Source of the DNA: Bacillota bacterium
GTDB lineage: Bacteria > Bacillota > Clostridia > Tissierellales > Gottschalkiaceae
Assembly (NCBI GenBank): GCA_023420895.1
Contig: JAEZUY010000013.1
Location: forward strand, 1-10,520
DNA length: 10,520 nucleotides
Direction: 5' to 3'
Both the position numbers and the translations under genes were made by a program. How positions within the stretch are numbered: the stretch's first letter is position 1; each line of letters starts with the position of its first letter. Below the pieces are notes generated by a model. It searched no databases. It was not told the origin of the DNA and worked only from the letters and a program-made list of their open reading frames with translations. Positions 1 to 7,648 of the stretch are shown here, in pieces.

Positions 1-147
1 CAAAAAAGCGCTCAGGCTACAATAGAAAATCTTAAAGAAGACGCTCAGGACATACGTCATGACGCGGCTAAAAAAGTTGATGAAGAAAATGCAATAGAAG
101 CAAAAGTGGAAGAAATAAAAGAAGAAGAAGCAGAAACAGAAGAATAA
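1..147 (+). CDS. 3' end of an acidic, helical hypothetical protein upstream of a metal ATPase
   Basis: An open frame runs from the first base to tandem TAA TAA stops, giving the last 48 residues of a protein that starts outside the window. The visible part is almost entirely charged and predicted helical: a stretch with NLKEDAQDIRHDAAKK followed by a tail very rich in Glu. It has no membrane segment, cysteine or histidine cluster. It is 41 nt upstream of the P1B ATPase on the same strand, so the two are probably co-transcribed. Small proteins of this look (DUF6110-type, from memory) accompany HMA2-domain proteins and metal ATPases in Clostridia; the tail resembles them, but this assignment is an inference and the diagnostic N-terminus is missing. 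That it is coding is fairly sure from codon use and the clean stop before the next ribosome binding site. Confidence 0.65.
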   Translation, partial: QKSAQATIENLKEDAQDIRHDAAKKVDEENAIEAKVEEIKEEEAETEE

Positions 148-149
148 TA

Positions 150-165
150 ATCTGATTTTTCAGAT
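150..165 (+). repeat. Small intercistronic inverted repeat
   Basis: ATCTGA-TTTT-TCAGAT is a perfect 6-bp inverted repeat with a 4-nt loop in the 41-nt gap between the upstream partial gene and the ATPase, just before its ribosome binding site (AGGAGA, 177-182). It is followed by CGGATTTTG rather than a run of T, so it is not a convincing terminator. It could be an mRNA-processing or stability hairpin, or chance in AT-rich DNA. Confidence 0.3.
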
Positions 166-188
166 CGGATTTTGTTAGGAGAAATCTT

Positions 189-2336
189 ATGGACTTTATT
201 ATTAGATACGATCAACCTGGTAGAATCCGACTCAGAGCGGGCTATGAAGCCTTCTCTGAGTTGGATTCTTTAAATTTAAGAAGACTTCTTGAAAGCCAGT
301 CATATATATACAGCGCAGAAACGTCTCATAAGAACGGCGGTATGCTTATATATTATATAGACGGATTCAGACAGGAAGTTCTAGAATTTGTAAAGAAAAT
401 AAAAAGAAGCGATATCGACTATCTTCCAAATGAAACTGAACTCGAATCGCTCAGACTTACAAAACAGTTTAAAAAAGATGTCTTTAAAGTTATAGCTAAA
501 GCGGTTGTTATGAGATTCATGCCGCTTCCAATCAGAAAGCTGAACGCTATAATCAACTATACAGGATTCTTTGAAGAAGGAGTTAAGAGCCTTCTCGGAT
601 TTAAACTGAATGTCGCAGTTCTGGATGCAACTTCAATCGGAGTTTCAATGTTCAGAAACGACTACGGAACTGCATCTTCAATCATGAACCTTCTTAAGAT
701 TTCAGATATAATGGAAGACTACACTAAGAAGAAAGCGGTTAACGACTTCAGCAGAGGTCTTGCTGTCAACTTGGATACAGTATGGATTCAGGATGAAGAA
801 GGCGAAGAAAAAGAAATTCCTATGGAAGATCTCAAAATTGGAGATAAAGTTATCGTCCGTACAGGAGCCTTAGTTCCAGTAGACGGAAAGATTCATGACG
901 GTGAAGCATATATAAACGAATCTTCAATGACTGGTGAAATGGTTTCAGACCTTAAACAGTCAGGAGCGTCAGTATATGCGGGAACTACTATTGAAGACGG
1001 AAATATAGTAGTTGAAGTTACAGGACTTGCAGACGACACTAGAATAAGCAAAATTGTAAATATGATAGAAAACTCAGAAAGCTTAAAAGCCAATATTCAG
1101 GGACGTGCAGAAGAGATGGCTGACAGACTTGTTCCTTTCAGTTTCCTCGGTGCAGGACTTGCATGGCTTATAACGAGAGACCCTATGAAGGTTCTTTCAA
1201 TACTTCTGGTTGACTACTCATGCGCACTTAAGCTGACAGTGCCTATCTCTATCATTTCAGCGATGAGAGAGGCATCTAAATACAAGACTCTTGTAAAAGG
1301 AGGAAAGCATCTTGAAGCTCTGGCGACTGCCGACACTATAGTGTTCGACAAGACTGGAACTCTTACAGTTGCAACTCCTAGAGTTAAAAAAGTTATACCT
1401 TTCGGAGGACTTACAAGAGAAGAAGCTTTAAGAACTGCCGCATGTCTTGAGGAGCATTTCCCTCACAGCGTGGCAAAAGCAATAGTTAAACAGGCTGAAG
1501 ATGAGGATATATACCACAGAGAATTCCACGCAGATGTTGAATACGTGGTTGCTCACGGTATAGCATCCAGAATCGGCGAAGACAGAGCCGTTATCGGAAG
1601 CCGTCACTTCATAATTGAAGACGAAAATATTTCCATTTCAGATGAAGAGGAAAAAATAATCGATGAAATGGGAGAAAAATATTCGCTTATATACATGGCT
1701 ATAGGCGGAAAACTTTCAGGTATAATCTGTATAGAGGACCCTGTAAGAGAAGAAGCTAAAGAGGTTATAGACGCTCTTAAAGCTTCCGGAATAGAAAAAA
1801 TAGTCATGCTCACAGGAGACAGTGAGAAACCGGCCAAAGAGACTGCTGAAAAACTTGGCATAACAGAATACAGATCTCAGGTTCTTCCTGAGGATAAGGC
1901 CAAGTACATTCAGAATCTGAAAAAAGAAGGCAGAACTATTATAATGGTCGGAGACGGAGTCAACGACTCCCCTGCTCTGGCAGCTTCAGATGTTTCAATT
2001 TCTATGAACGAATCGTCTGATATAGCCAGAGAAGTTTCTGATGTAGTTCTTCTCACACCGGACCTTCACGGTCTTGTTATGCTGAGAGAACTCAGTGAAA
2101 ATCTGTTCAAGAAGATTCACAGAAACTACAGAGATATTGTAGGATTCAATTCAATGCTGATAGCTCTCGGACTTATAGGAGTTCTTCCTCCTGCAACTTC
2201 GGCGCTGCTTCACAATGCGTCTACAGTTGGAATAAGTCTTAGAAGCACACTTCCGTGTCTTCCGGAAAGCAGAATGGCTCAGCAGTATCAGATTGAGCAG
2301 AGAGTTCAGCAGAAACTTGAAGAACAGACAGCATAG
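189..2336 (+). CDS. P1B-type heavy-metal-translocating P-type ATPase (CtpC-like branch)
   Basis: A membrane pump that couples ATP hydrolysis, through a phospho-aspartate intermediate, to metal export. Seen in the 715 residues: an N-terminal HMA-like fold (about 1-70, with PGRIRLR) that lacks CxxC; weakly hydrophobic early membrane segments (about 100-180); an actuator domain with TGEM at 248-251; two membrane segments (about 312-360) with Tyr-Ser-Cys 343-345 where most P1B pumps have Cys-Pro-Cys or Ser-Pro-Cys; the phosphorylation site DKTGT at 387-391; the EEHFPH variant of the HP motif at 421-426; TGD at 542-544; GDGVND at 588-593; and C-terminal membrane helices ending in a HNASTVGISLRS segment. 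The ATG has AGGAGA six bases upstream. The motif set recalls the CtpC-like branch often labelled manganese-exporting, but substrate cannot be read from sequence. No terminator directly follows; the next is at 2625-2658. Confidence 0.93.
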   Translation: MDFIIRYDQPGRIRLRAGYEAFSELDSLNLRRLLESQSYIYSAETSHKNGGMLIYYIDGFRQEVLEFVKKIKRSDIDYLPNETELESLRLTKQFKKDVFKVIAKAVVMRFMPLPIRKLNAIINYTGFFEEGVKSLLGFKLNVAVLDATSIGVSMFRNDYGTASSIMNLLKISDIMEDYTKKKAVNDFSRGLAVNLDTVWIQDEEGEEKEIPMEDLKIGDKVIVRTGALVPVDGKIHDGEAYINESSMTGEMVSDLKQSGASVYAGTTIEDGNIVVEVTGLADDTRISKIVNMIENSESLKANIQGRAEEMADRLVPFSFLGAGLAWLITRDPMKVLSILLVDYSCALKLTVPISIISAMREASKYKTLVKGGKHLEALATADTIVFDKTGTLTVATPRVKKVIPFGGLTREEALRTAACLEEHFPHSVAKAIVKQAEDEDIYHREFHADVEYVVAHGIASRIGEDRAVIGSRHFIIEDENISISDEEEKIIDEMGEKYSLIYMAIGGKLSGIICIEDPVREEAKEVIDALKASGIEKIVMLTGDSEKPAKETAEKLGITEYRSQVLPEDKAKYIQNLKKEGRTIIMVGDGVNDSPALAASDVSISMNESSDIAREVSDVVLLTPDLHGLVMLRELSENLFKKIHRNYRDIVGFNSMLIALGLIGVLPPATSALLHNASTVGISLRSTLPCLPESRMAQQYQIEQRVQQKLEEQTA

Positions 2337-2368
2337 ATATTAAAATTAATCTAATAAAGTTTATATGA

Positions 2369-2398
2369 TTGTTATAACAGGTCTAATTACTGTATAAT
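2369..2398 (+). promoter_or_regulatory. Sigma-A-like promoter ahead of the putative structured RNA
   Basis: TTGTTA (2369-2374) and a perfect TATAAT (2393-2398) are separated by 18 nt. The -35 matches four of six consensus bases. It lies 33 nt past the ATPase stop and points into a stretch with no protein gene that ends at a strong terminator, so transcription would start near 2405. In such AT-rich DNA a chance TATAAT is possible; the paired structure downstream is what makes it credible. Confidence 0.5.
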
Positions 2399-2404
2399 CA
2401 GAGT

Positions 2405-2658
2405 CAATTGAGGTAATAACCGGATTTCTGCAGAACGGGACTGCAGACTTTCCGGATTATTATATAGAGGTATAGAGGCAATGATTTATTAAATGAAGTT
2501 GAGCGGAAAAATTGCAGCTATATAAAAATAGGTTTAATTTCAAAAAAATTCTGCCCGATGTTCAAGAGTCAGTTCAGACGGCAGAGAGGTTTTAAATGTT
2601 TAATTTAATACGATCGGACAAAATAAAAGGAAGAGGATTGAGGCCCTCTTCCTTTTTT
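2405..2658 (+). ncRNA. Putative structured small RNA of about 250 nt, family not recognised
   Basis: This stretch between the convergent ATPase and enolase genes has no supportable protein gene but shows ordered pairing on the + strand. A long hairpin at 2414-2462 pairs TAATAACCGGA with TCCGG-A-TTATTA (A2456 bulged), then TCTGCAG (2427-2433) with CTGCAGA (2441-2447), closing the loop AACGGGA; this is 18 base pairs. A second stem pairs TCTGCC (2550-2555) with GGCAGA (2580-2585), and CGAT in its loop (2556-2559) can pair with ATCG (2613-2616), giving a possible pseudoknot. A promoter-like element precedes it and an intrinsic terminator ends it. It could be a free-standing RNA or the 3' untranslated region of the ATPase message. 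Its size and clostridial setting invite comparison with the raiA and 6S RNA families, but I cannot confirm either from sequence alone. Confidence 0.45.
2625..2658. terminator. Bidirectional intrinsic terminator between convergent transcripts
   Basis: AAAAGGAAGAGG (2625-2636) pairs perfectly with CCTCTTCCTTTT (2645-2656) around an 8-nt loop, and T6 (2653-2658) follows on the + strand. On the - strand the same stem is followed by TTTTATTTTG. It therefore ends both the + strand transcript (ATPase and/or the putative RNA) and the glycolytic operon, 71 nt past the eno stop. Confidence 0.9.
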
Positions 2659-2726
2659 CTGTCTATATTCAATTTTCAACTGAATTTTATTTTTTAGTTT
2701 CTATTAATTTACAGCCTTTTAAAAAA

Positions 2727-4019
2727 CTATTTTTTCAGATTGTAGAAAGCGTCAAGCTTATCATATTTAGCTGAATCATAAAGACTGTCTTCTATTCTTA
2801 GAAGCTGGTTGTATTTAGCAACTCTGTCAGATCTTGAAGGTGCTCCAGTTTTTATCTGTCCTGCGTTTGTAGCAACTGCAAGGTCAGCTATTGTAGCGTC
2901 TTCAGTTTCTCCTGATCTGTGCGATACAACTGCTGTATATCCTGCTCTCTTAGCCATTTCTATAGCATCAAGAGTTTCTGTAACAGTTCCTATCTGGTTA
3001 AGTTTTATAAGGATAGAGTTTGAAATTCCTTCTTCGATTCCTCTTTTCAGTCTTTCAGTATTAGTTACGAATAAGTCGTCCCCAACTAGCTGAACTTTCT
3101 TTCCAAGTCTGTCTGTAAGAATTTTCCATCCTTCCCAGTCGTCTTCGTCAAGACCGTCTTCTATAGAGATTATAGGATATTTTCCTATAAGGTCTTCGTA
3201 GAAGTCTATCATTTCTTCAGCTGTAAGCTCTCTTCCTTCTCCAGCTAAGCTGTATATTTTCTTGTCGCTGTCGTATATTTCTGATGAAGCAACGTCAAGC
3301 GCAAGATATATGTCTTCTCCTGGTTTGTATCCAGCTTTTTCAATAGCCTCAACTATTGTAGCAAGAGCCTCTTCATTAGATTTAAGGTTCGGAGCAAATC
3401 CTCCTTCATCACCTACTGCTGTATTATGTCCGCTTTCCTGAAGAACTTTTTTAAGACTGTGGAATACTTCCGATCCCATTCTTAATGCTTCGTGGAAATT
3501 GTCTGCACCTACAGGCATAACCATGAATTCCTGAATATCCACGTTGTTGTCAGCGTGTTCTCCTCCGTTAAGTATGTTCATCATTGGAACTGGAAGAGTT
3601 TTTCCGTTAGGTCCTCCAAGATATTCGTAAAGTTCAAGATTAAGAGCATCTGCCGCAGCTTTTGCAACTGCTATTGAAACTCCAAGTATTGCATTGGCTC
3701 CAAGCTTTCCTTTGTTGTCTGTTCCGTCAAGCTCAAGCATTATATTATCAACTTCTACCTGATTAAGCGCATCCATTCCTATAAGTTCAGGCGCGATTAT
3801 TTCGTTTACGTTTGCAACGGCTTTCTGAACACCTTTTCCAAGGTATCTGTCATCTTCACCGTCTCTAAGTTCAACAGCTTCGAAAGCTCCTGTAGAAGCT
3901 CCTGACGGAACCCCTGCTCTTCCGAATCCGCCGCCTTCAAGATAAACCTCAACTTCTACAGTAGGATTCCCTCTAGAGTCTAGTATTTCTCTTGCATATA
4001 CGTCTGCTATCATTGTCAT
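2727..4019 (-). CDS. eno: Enolase (phosphopyruvate hydratase)
   Basis: A cytoplasmic enzyme that dehydrates 2-phosphoglycerate to phosphoenolpyruvate. The 430 residues match the usual bacterial enolase length. Visible landmarks: the N-terminal AREILDSRGNPTVEVEV block and the SGASTG loop at 40-44; the catalytic acid/base pair Glu205 (in GDEGG) and Lys339 (in LIKLNQIGTVTET, the enolase signature); Mg2+ ligands Asp242, Glu287 and Asp314; and the substrate-binding SHRSGE (His367, Arg368, Ser369) and Lys390. All expected catalytic residues are present. The first ATG is chosen because AAGGAG lies nine bases before it; the second Met, two codons on, would be too far. It is the last gene of the cluster, 62 nt past gpmI across a purely A/T spacer, and ends at the shared terminator. 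In many bacteria enolase also joins the RNA degradosome; nothing here tests that. Confidence 0.98.
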   Translation of the reverse strand: MTMIADVYAREILDSRGNPTVEVEVYLEGGGFGRAGVPSGASTGAFEAVELRDGEDDRYLGKGVQKAVANVNEIIAPELIGMDALNQVEVDNIMLELDGTDNKGKLGANAILGVSIAVAKAAADALNLELYEYLGGPNGKTLPVPMMNILNGGEHADNNVDIQEFMVMPVGADNFHEALRMGSEVFHSLKKVLQESGHNTAVGDEGGFAPNLKSNEEALATIVEAIEKAGYKPGEDIYLALDVASSEIYDSDKKIYSLAGEGRELTAEEMIDFYEDLIGKYPIISIEDGLDEDDWEGWKILTDRLGKKVQLVGDDLFVTNTERLKRGIEEGISNSILIKLNQIGTVTETLDAIEMAKRAGYTAVVSHRSGETEDATIADLAVATNAGQIKTGAPSRSDRVAKYNQLLRIEDSLYDSAKYDKLDAFYNLKK

Positions 4020-4053
4020 ACTGCTTCACTCCTTTTAAAATTTAAATAATATT

Positions 4054-4074
4054 TATATTTTAATTTAAAATATA
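4054..4074. repeat. A/T-only perfect palindrome between gpmI and eno
   Basis: TATATTTTAA and TTAAAATATA form a perfect 10-bp inverted repeat around one central T, within a 62-nt spacer that is nearly all A and T. As RNA it could fold as an 8-bp, very weak stem with a 5-nt loop. It is not followed by a clear T run in the direction of transcription, so I do not call it a terminator. It may be an mRNA-processing site, a protein-binding site or simply AT-rich chance. Confidence 0.35.
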
Positions 4075-4081
4075 TTCTATT

Positions 4082-5626
4082 TTATTCTTTTCTAATTATA
4101 AGACTTTCACCCGTCATTTCTTCAGGCTTTTCATATCCCATCATATCGAGAAGAGTCGGTGCAAGATCTGCAAGTCTTCCTGTCTCTTTAAGCTTTATAC
4201 CCGTTTCTCCAAGAACTATGCATGGAACCGGGTTAGTTGTATGAGCTGTCATCATAGCTCCAGTAACATAGTCTGTAAGCTCTTCAGCATTTCCATGGTC
4301 GGCTGTAACTATGGCTTTTCCTCCGACATCCTCTATGGCTTTAACAACTCTTCCAAGACATCCGTCTACAGTCTCTATAGCTTTTATAGTAGCCTGTAAA
4401 TTCCCCGTATGCCCGACCATGTCCGGATTTGCAAAATTGAGTATTATTAAATCGTAGATTTCTTCCTCAATCTTTTCTATTACAGCTTCTGTGACTTCTT
4501 CAGCACTCATTTCAGGCTTCAAGTCGTAAGTTGCAACTCTTGGAGAATTTATGAGTATTCTGTCCTCTCCTTCATAAGGCTTTTCTATTCCTCCATTGAA
4601 AAAGAAAGTTACATGGGCATATTTTTCAGTTTCAGCAATTCTCAGCTGCTTCTTCCCTTTTTTGCTCACGTATTCTCCTAATGTATTTACAAGCTGTTCC
4701 GAACCGAAAGCTATTTCGATGTCTTCAAGAGTTTCATCGTATTCAGCCATTCCTACGAACAGCACATCCACATCTTTTTTTCTGTCGAATCTGTCAAAGT
4801 CGTCATCCAGGATAGCATGGGATATCTGTCTTGCTCTGTCCGGTCTGAAGTTTATAAATATAACTGAATCGTCATCATCGATTGTAGCTACAGGACTTCC
4901 GTCTTCATTGACCATAACTATAGGCTTTATGAATTCATCTGTAACTCCCTCTTCATAAGATTCTCTTACAGCCGCTTCAGCATCTTCAGACTTCTTTCCT
5001 TCTCCAAGCGTGAGAAGATTATAAGCTTCTTCAACTCTTTCCCATCTGTTGTCCCTGTCCATTGCATAGTATCTTCCGATAAGTGAAGCTATCTTGCCCG
5101 CTCCTATATGCTCAAGTCTTCTTACACCTCTTCTGATGTCGTCAGCCGCGCTTGAAGGCGGAACATCTCTTCCGTCCAGAAAAAGATGCATATATACTTT
5201 ATCTATATCGTTTCGCTTTGCAAGTTCTACAAGGGCGAACATATGGTTCATATGGCTGTGAACTCCTCCCGGTGAGAAAAGTCCCATCAGATGGAGTTTA
5301 GAATCATGCTTTTTGCAGTTGTCCACTGCTTTCATGAAAGCTTCATTGCTGAAGAAATCTCCGTCATCAATACTCTTAGTTATTCTCGTAAGGTCCTGAT
5401 AGACGATTCTTCCAGCCCCTATATTCGTATGTCCGACTTCAGAGTTCCCCATCTGTCCTCTGGGAAGACCTACATCGAGCCCGCTTGCTTCTATATCAAT
5501 ATTAGGATATTTATCTAAAAAACCGTCAAAATTAGGCGTAGATGCATGTGATATCGCATTACCAGGGAAATTAACCCCGTCTCCCCATCCATCTAATATC
5601 AGTAAAGCCGTAAGTTTTTTTGACAT
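4082..5626 (-). CDS. gpmI: 2,3-bisphosphoglycerate-independent phosphoglycerate mutase
   Basis: A Mn2+-dependent cytoplasmic enzyme of the alkaline phosphatase superfamily that interconverts 3- and 2-phosphoglycerate through a phosphoserine. From the ATG at 5626 it has 514 residues, the normal length. Visible: Asp12 (LILDGWG) and the phosphorylated Ser62 in GNSEVGH; His123; Arg185 and Arg191; Arg261 and Arg264 in FRPDRAR; Lys335; Asp402 and His406 in NPDMVGHTGN; Asp443 and His444 in TADHGN; and His462. This is the full set of metal and phosphate ligands known from the Geobacillus enzyme. An upstream in-frame GTG at 5635 sits one base from the AAGGA motif and is rejected as start; the ATG lies ten bases from it. 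It starts 24 nt after tpiA, consistent with co-transcription. Use of the cofactor-independent form is typical of clostridia and bacilli. Confidence 0.97.
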   Translation of the reverse strand: MSKKLTALLILDGWGDGVNFPGNAISHASTPNFDGFLDKYPNIDIEASGLDVGLPRGQMGNSEVGHTNIGAGRIVYQDLTRITKSIDDGDFFSNEAFMKAVDNCKKHDSKLHLMGLFSPGGVHSHMNHMFALVELAKRNDIDKVYMHLFLDGRDVPPSSAADDIRRGVRRLEHIGAGKIASLIGRYYAMDRDNRWERVEEAYNLLTLGEGKKSEDAEAAVRESYEEGVTDEFIKPIVMVNEDGSPVATIDDDDSVIFINFRPDRARQISHAILDDDFDRFDRKKDVDVLFVGMAEYDETLEDIEIAFGSEQLVNTLGEYVSKKGKKQLRIAETEKYAHVTFFFNGGIEKPYEGEDRILINSPRVATYDLKPEMSAEEVTEAVIEKIEEEIYDLIILNFANPDMVGHTGNLQATIKAIETVDGCLGRVVKAIEDVGGKAIVTADHGNAEELTDYVTGAMMTAHTTNPVPCIVLGETGIKLKETGRLADLAPTLLDMMGYEKPEEMTGESLIIRKE

Positions 5627-5650
5627 AGTTTCCACATCCTTAAATTAATT

Positions 5651-6391
5651 TTAGTAGTTTATAAGAGCTTCGAAATCGTCCTTCTTAAGGCTTGCTCCTC
5701 CTACTAATGCTCCGTCTATATCTGACTTAGACATAAGCTCTTTGATATTTCCAGGCTTAACGCTTCCGCCGTACTGAATTCTTATTTTTTCAGAAACATC
5801 TCCGTACATTGAATTTATAACTTTTCTTATATAAGAGATTATATCGTTCGCCTGGTCTGATGTTGCAGTCTTTCCAGTTCCTATAGCCCAGATAGGCTCA
5901 TATGCAACAACAACTTTTTCAAGCTTGTCTTTATCAAGATCTTTAAGACCCTCTTCTATCTGTCTTTTTATCTTTTCTTCTTCTTTTCCAGCTTCTCTTT
6001 CTTCAAGAGTTTCTCCAACGCACATTATAGGATCTATTCCGACTTCAAGAGCTTTTCTGACTTTCTTGTTAACAGTCTCGTCAGTTTCATTAAAATATTC
6101 TCTTCTCTCGGAATGCCCTATTATAACGTAGTCCGCTCCTATATCTTTAAGCATTAGAGGAGATACTTCTCCTGTATATGCTCCGCTTTCTTCAAAATGC
6201 ATGTTCTGAGCTCCAAGTTTAAGCTCCGAACCTTCAAGAAGCTTTTTAACTTCTGTAAGCGAAGTGAAAGGAACGCATATCAGTCCTTCTACGTCTCCGC
6301 ATTTTATATCTTTTATGCTTTTTACAAATTCTTCTGATTCAGAAACTGTCTTGTTCATCTTCCAGTTTCCTGCGATTAATGGTTTTCTCAA
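5651..6391 (-). CDS. tpiA: Triosephosphate isomerase, TTG start
   Basis: A dimeric (beta/alpha)8-barrel enzyme that interconverts dihydroxyacetone phosphate and glyceraldehyde-3-phosphate, feeding both aldolase products into Gap. The 246 residues are standard length. Visible: Asn9 and Lys11 in AGNWKMN; the electrophile His93 in IIGHSERR; the catalytic base Glu165 in VAYEPIWAIGTGKTA, which also holds the flexible phosphate-gripping loop; and YGGSV at 207-211. The start is TTG: AGGAGG lies eight bases upstream and the encoded MRKPLIAGNWKMN matches the family N-terminus, so no other start fits. It lies 50 nt past pgk and 24 nt before gpmI. Confidence 0.97.
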   Translation of the reverse strand: MRKPLIAGNWKMNKTVSESEEFVKSIKDIKCGDVEGLICVPFTSLTEVKKLLEGSELKLGAQNMHFEESGAYTGEVSPLMLKDIGADYVIIGHSERREYFNETDETVNKKVRKALEVGIDPIMCVGETLEEREAGKEEEKIKRQIEEGLKDLDKDKLEKVVVAYEPIWAIGTGKTATSDQANDIISYIRKVINSMYGDVSEKIRIQYGGSVKPGNIKELMSKSDIDGALVGGASLKKDDFEALINY

Positions 6392-6441
6392 AAAAATTTC
6401 CTCCTAATACGATTATTATTTTAATTATATCATATAGACTC

Positions 6442-7629
6442 CTATTTATTTTCTATTGCGTCTATTCCAGGAAGCACTTTTCCTTCGAAAAACTCTAGTG
6501 ATGCTCCTCCTCCAGTAGAGATGTGGCTCATCTTGTCTTCGAATCCGAACTGTTCAACAGCCGCTGCAGAGTCTCCTCCTCCGACGATAGTCATTCCGTC
6601 GCATTCAGCCATAGCTTCAGCTACTGCTATAGTTCCTTTTGCAAAATTAGACATTTCGAAAACTCCCATAGGTCCGTTCCAGATTACAGTCTTTGCTTTT
6701 TTGATTTCTTCACCGAAAAGTTCTGCAGTCTTAGGTCCTATATCAAGTCCCATCATGTCTTCAGGCATTTCATCCGCAGAAACAGCCTTGAATTCAGTGT
6801 CGTTTTTGAATTCCTTAGCAGCTACAACGTCTACAGGTATCATCATCTTAACGCCTTTAGACTCTGCTTTTTCCATAAGCGATTTTGCAAGGTCTACCTT
6901 GTCTTCTTCAAGAAGTGATTTTCCAACTTCTTTTCCCTGCGCTTTAAGGAATGTGAACATCATTCCTCCTCCGATTATAAGAGTGTCCACTTTTTCCATA
7001 AGACTTTCTATAACGCCTATCTTGTCTGAAACTTTCGCTCCTCCAAGGATTGCTACGAAAGGTCTTTCAGGATTAGACATAGCTTTGCCCATAAAATCTA
7101 TCTCTTTTTTAACAAGATATCCCATTCCTGATGGAAGAAGTTTGCTCACTCCAACGTTTGAAGCGTGCGCTCTGTGCGCTGTTCCGAAAGCGTCATTCAC
7201 ATAAAGATCTCCAAGCGAAGCAAGTTCTTTTGCAAATTCTTCTCCGTTTTTTTCCTCTTCTTTTCTGTATCTAGTGTTCTGAAGAAGAACTACATCTCCC
7301 TCTTTCATTTCTGATACAGCTTTTTTAGCATTTTCGCCAACTACATTGTCATCAGCCGCAAATACAACTTCTTTTCCCAGAAGTTCTGAGAATTTCTTAG
7401 CAACCGGCGCTAAAGAAAATTCAGGCTTAGGTTCTCCCTTAGGTCTTCCAAGGTGAGACATGACTATAGCCATTCCTCCGTTGTCTATGATGTATTTTAT
7501 AGTTGGAAGTGCTGATTCTATTCTCTTTGCGTCAGTGATTTCTCCCTCGTCGTTCATCGGCACGTTAAAATCACATCTAACAAGCACTTTTTTTCCTTTT
7601 ACGTTTAAATCTTCTATACTTCTTTTCAT
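6442..7629 (-). CDS. pgk: Phosphoglycerate kinase
   Basis: A monomeric cytoplasmic kinase that transfers phosphate from 1,3-bisphosphoglycerate to ADP, the first ATP-yielding step of lower glycolysis. From the ATG at 7629 it has 395 residues, usual for bacteria. Visible: the N-domain substrate site RCDFNVP (Asp20, Asn22; most homologues have Val where Cys19 is), SHLGRP at 58-63 and NDAFGTAHRAH at 145-155; the C-domain nucleotide site GGAKVSDKI at 196-204, NGPMGVFE at 318-325, GGGDS at 350-354 and the STGGGASLE segment at 371-379. The open frame extends 16 codons upstream, but AGGAGG lies six bases before the internal ATG and the family N-terminus starts there. It follows gap across a strong terminator, so its supply of transcript depends on read-through or a second promoter. 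Confidence 0.97.
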   Translation of the reverse strand: MKRSIEDLNVKGKKVLVRCDFNVPMNDEGEITDAKRIESALPTIKYIIDNGGMAIVMSHLGRPKGEPKPEFSLAPVAKKFSELLGKEVVFAADDNVVGENAKKAVSEMKEGDVVLLQNTRYRKEEEKNGEEFAKELASLGDLYVNDAFGTAHRAHASNVGVSKLLPSGMGYLVKKEIDFMGKAMSNPERPFVAILGGAKVSDKIGVIESLMEKVDTLIIGGGMMFTFLKAQGKEVGKSLLEEDKVDLAKSLMEKAESKGVKMMIPVDVVAAKEFKNDTEFKAVSADEMPEDMMGLDIGPKTAELFGEEIKKAKTVIWNGPMGVFEMSNFAKGTIAVAEAMAECDGMTIVGGGDSAAAVEQFGFEDKMSHISTGGGASLEFFEGKVLPGIDAIENK

Positions 7630-7648
7630 GAAAATCCTCCTTTTAATA

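Noticed and set aside
2427..2447. CTGCAG repeats as a mobile-element or recombination signature
   Set aside because: They are the two arms of one hairpin. The other nearby CTGCAG, in the gap leader, is a common six-base palindrome without shared flanks.
2558..2608. ATG frame of 16 codons inside the RNA candidate
   Set aside because: There is no ribosome binding site, it is very short, and it overlaps the paired bases of the proposed structure.
2405..2658. c-di-GMP, T-box or SRP RNA identity for the intergenic structure
   Set aside because: None of their hallmark conserved sequences (T-box GGTGGAACCGCG, SRP GGAAG loop context, GEMM core) is present.
2809..3093. Open frame on the + strand opposite eno
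   Set aside because: Antisense shadow of the conserved enolase C-terminus; no independent coding signal.
5627..5635. GTG start for gpmI three codons upstream
   Set aside because: It lies one base from the AAGGA ribosome binding site; the ATG at 5626 is at proper spacing and matches the family N-terminus.
6521..7204. Long open frame (227 codons) on the + strand opposite pgk
   Set aside because: It is entirely antisense to a confidently identified pgk, has Ser/Pro/Ile-rich composition typical of a shadow frame, and no ribosome binding site or promoter.
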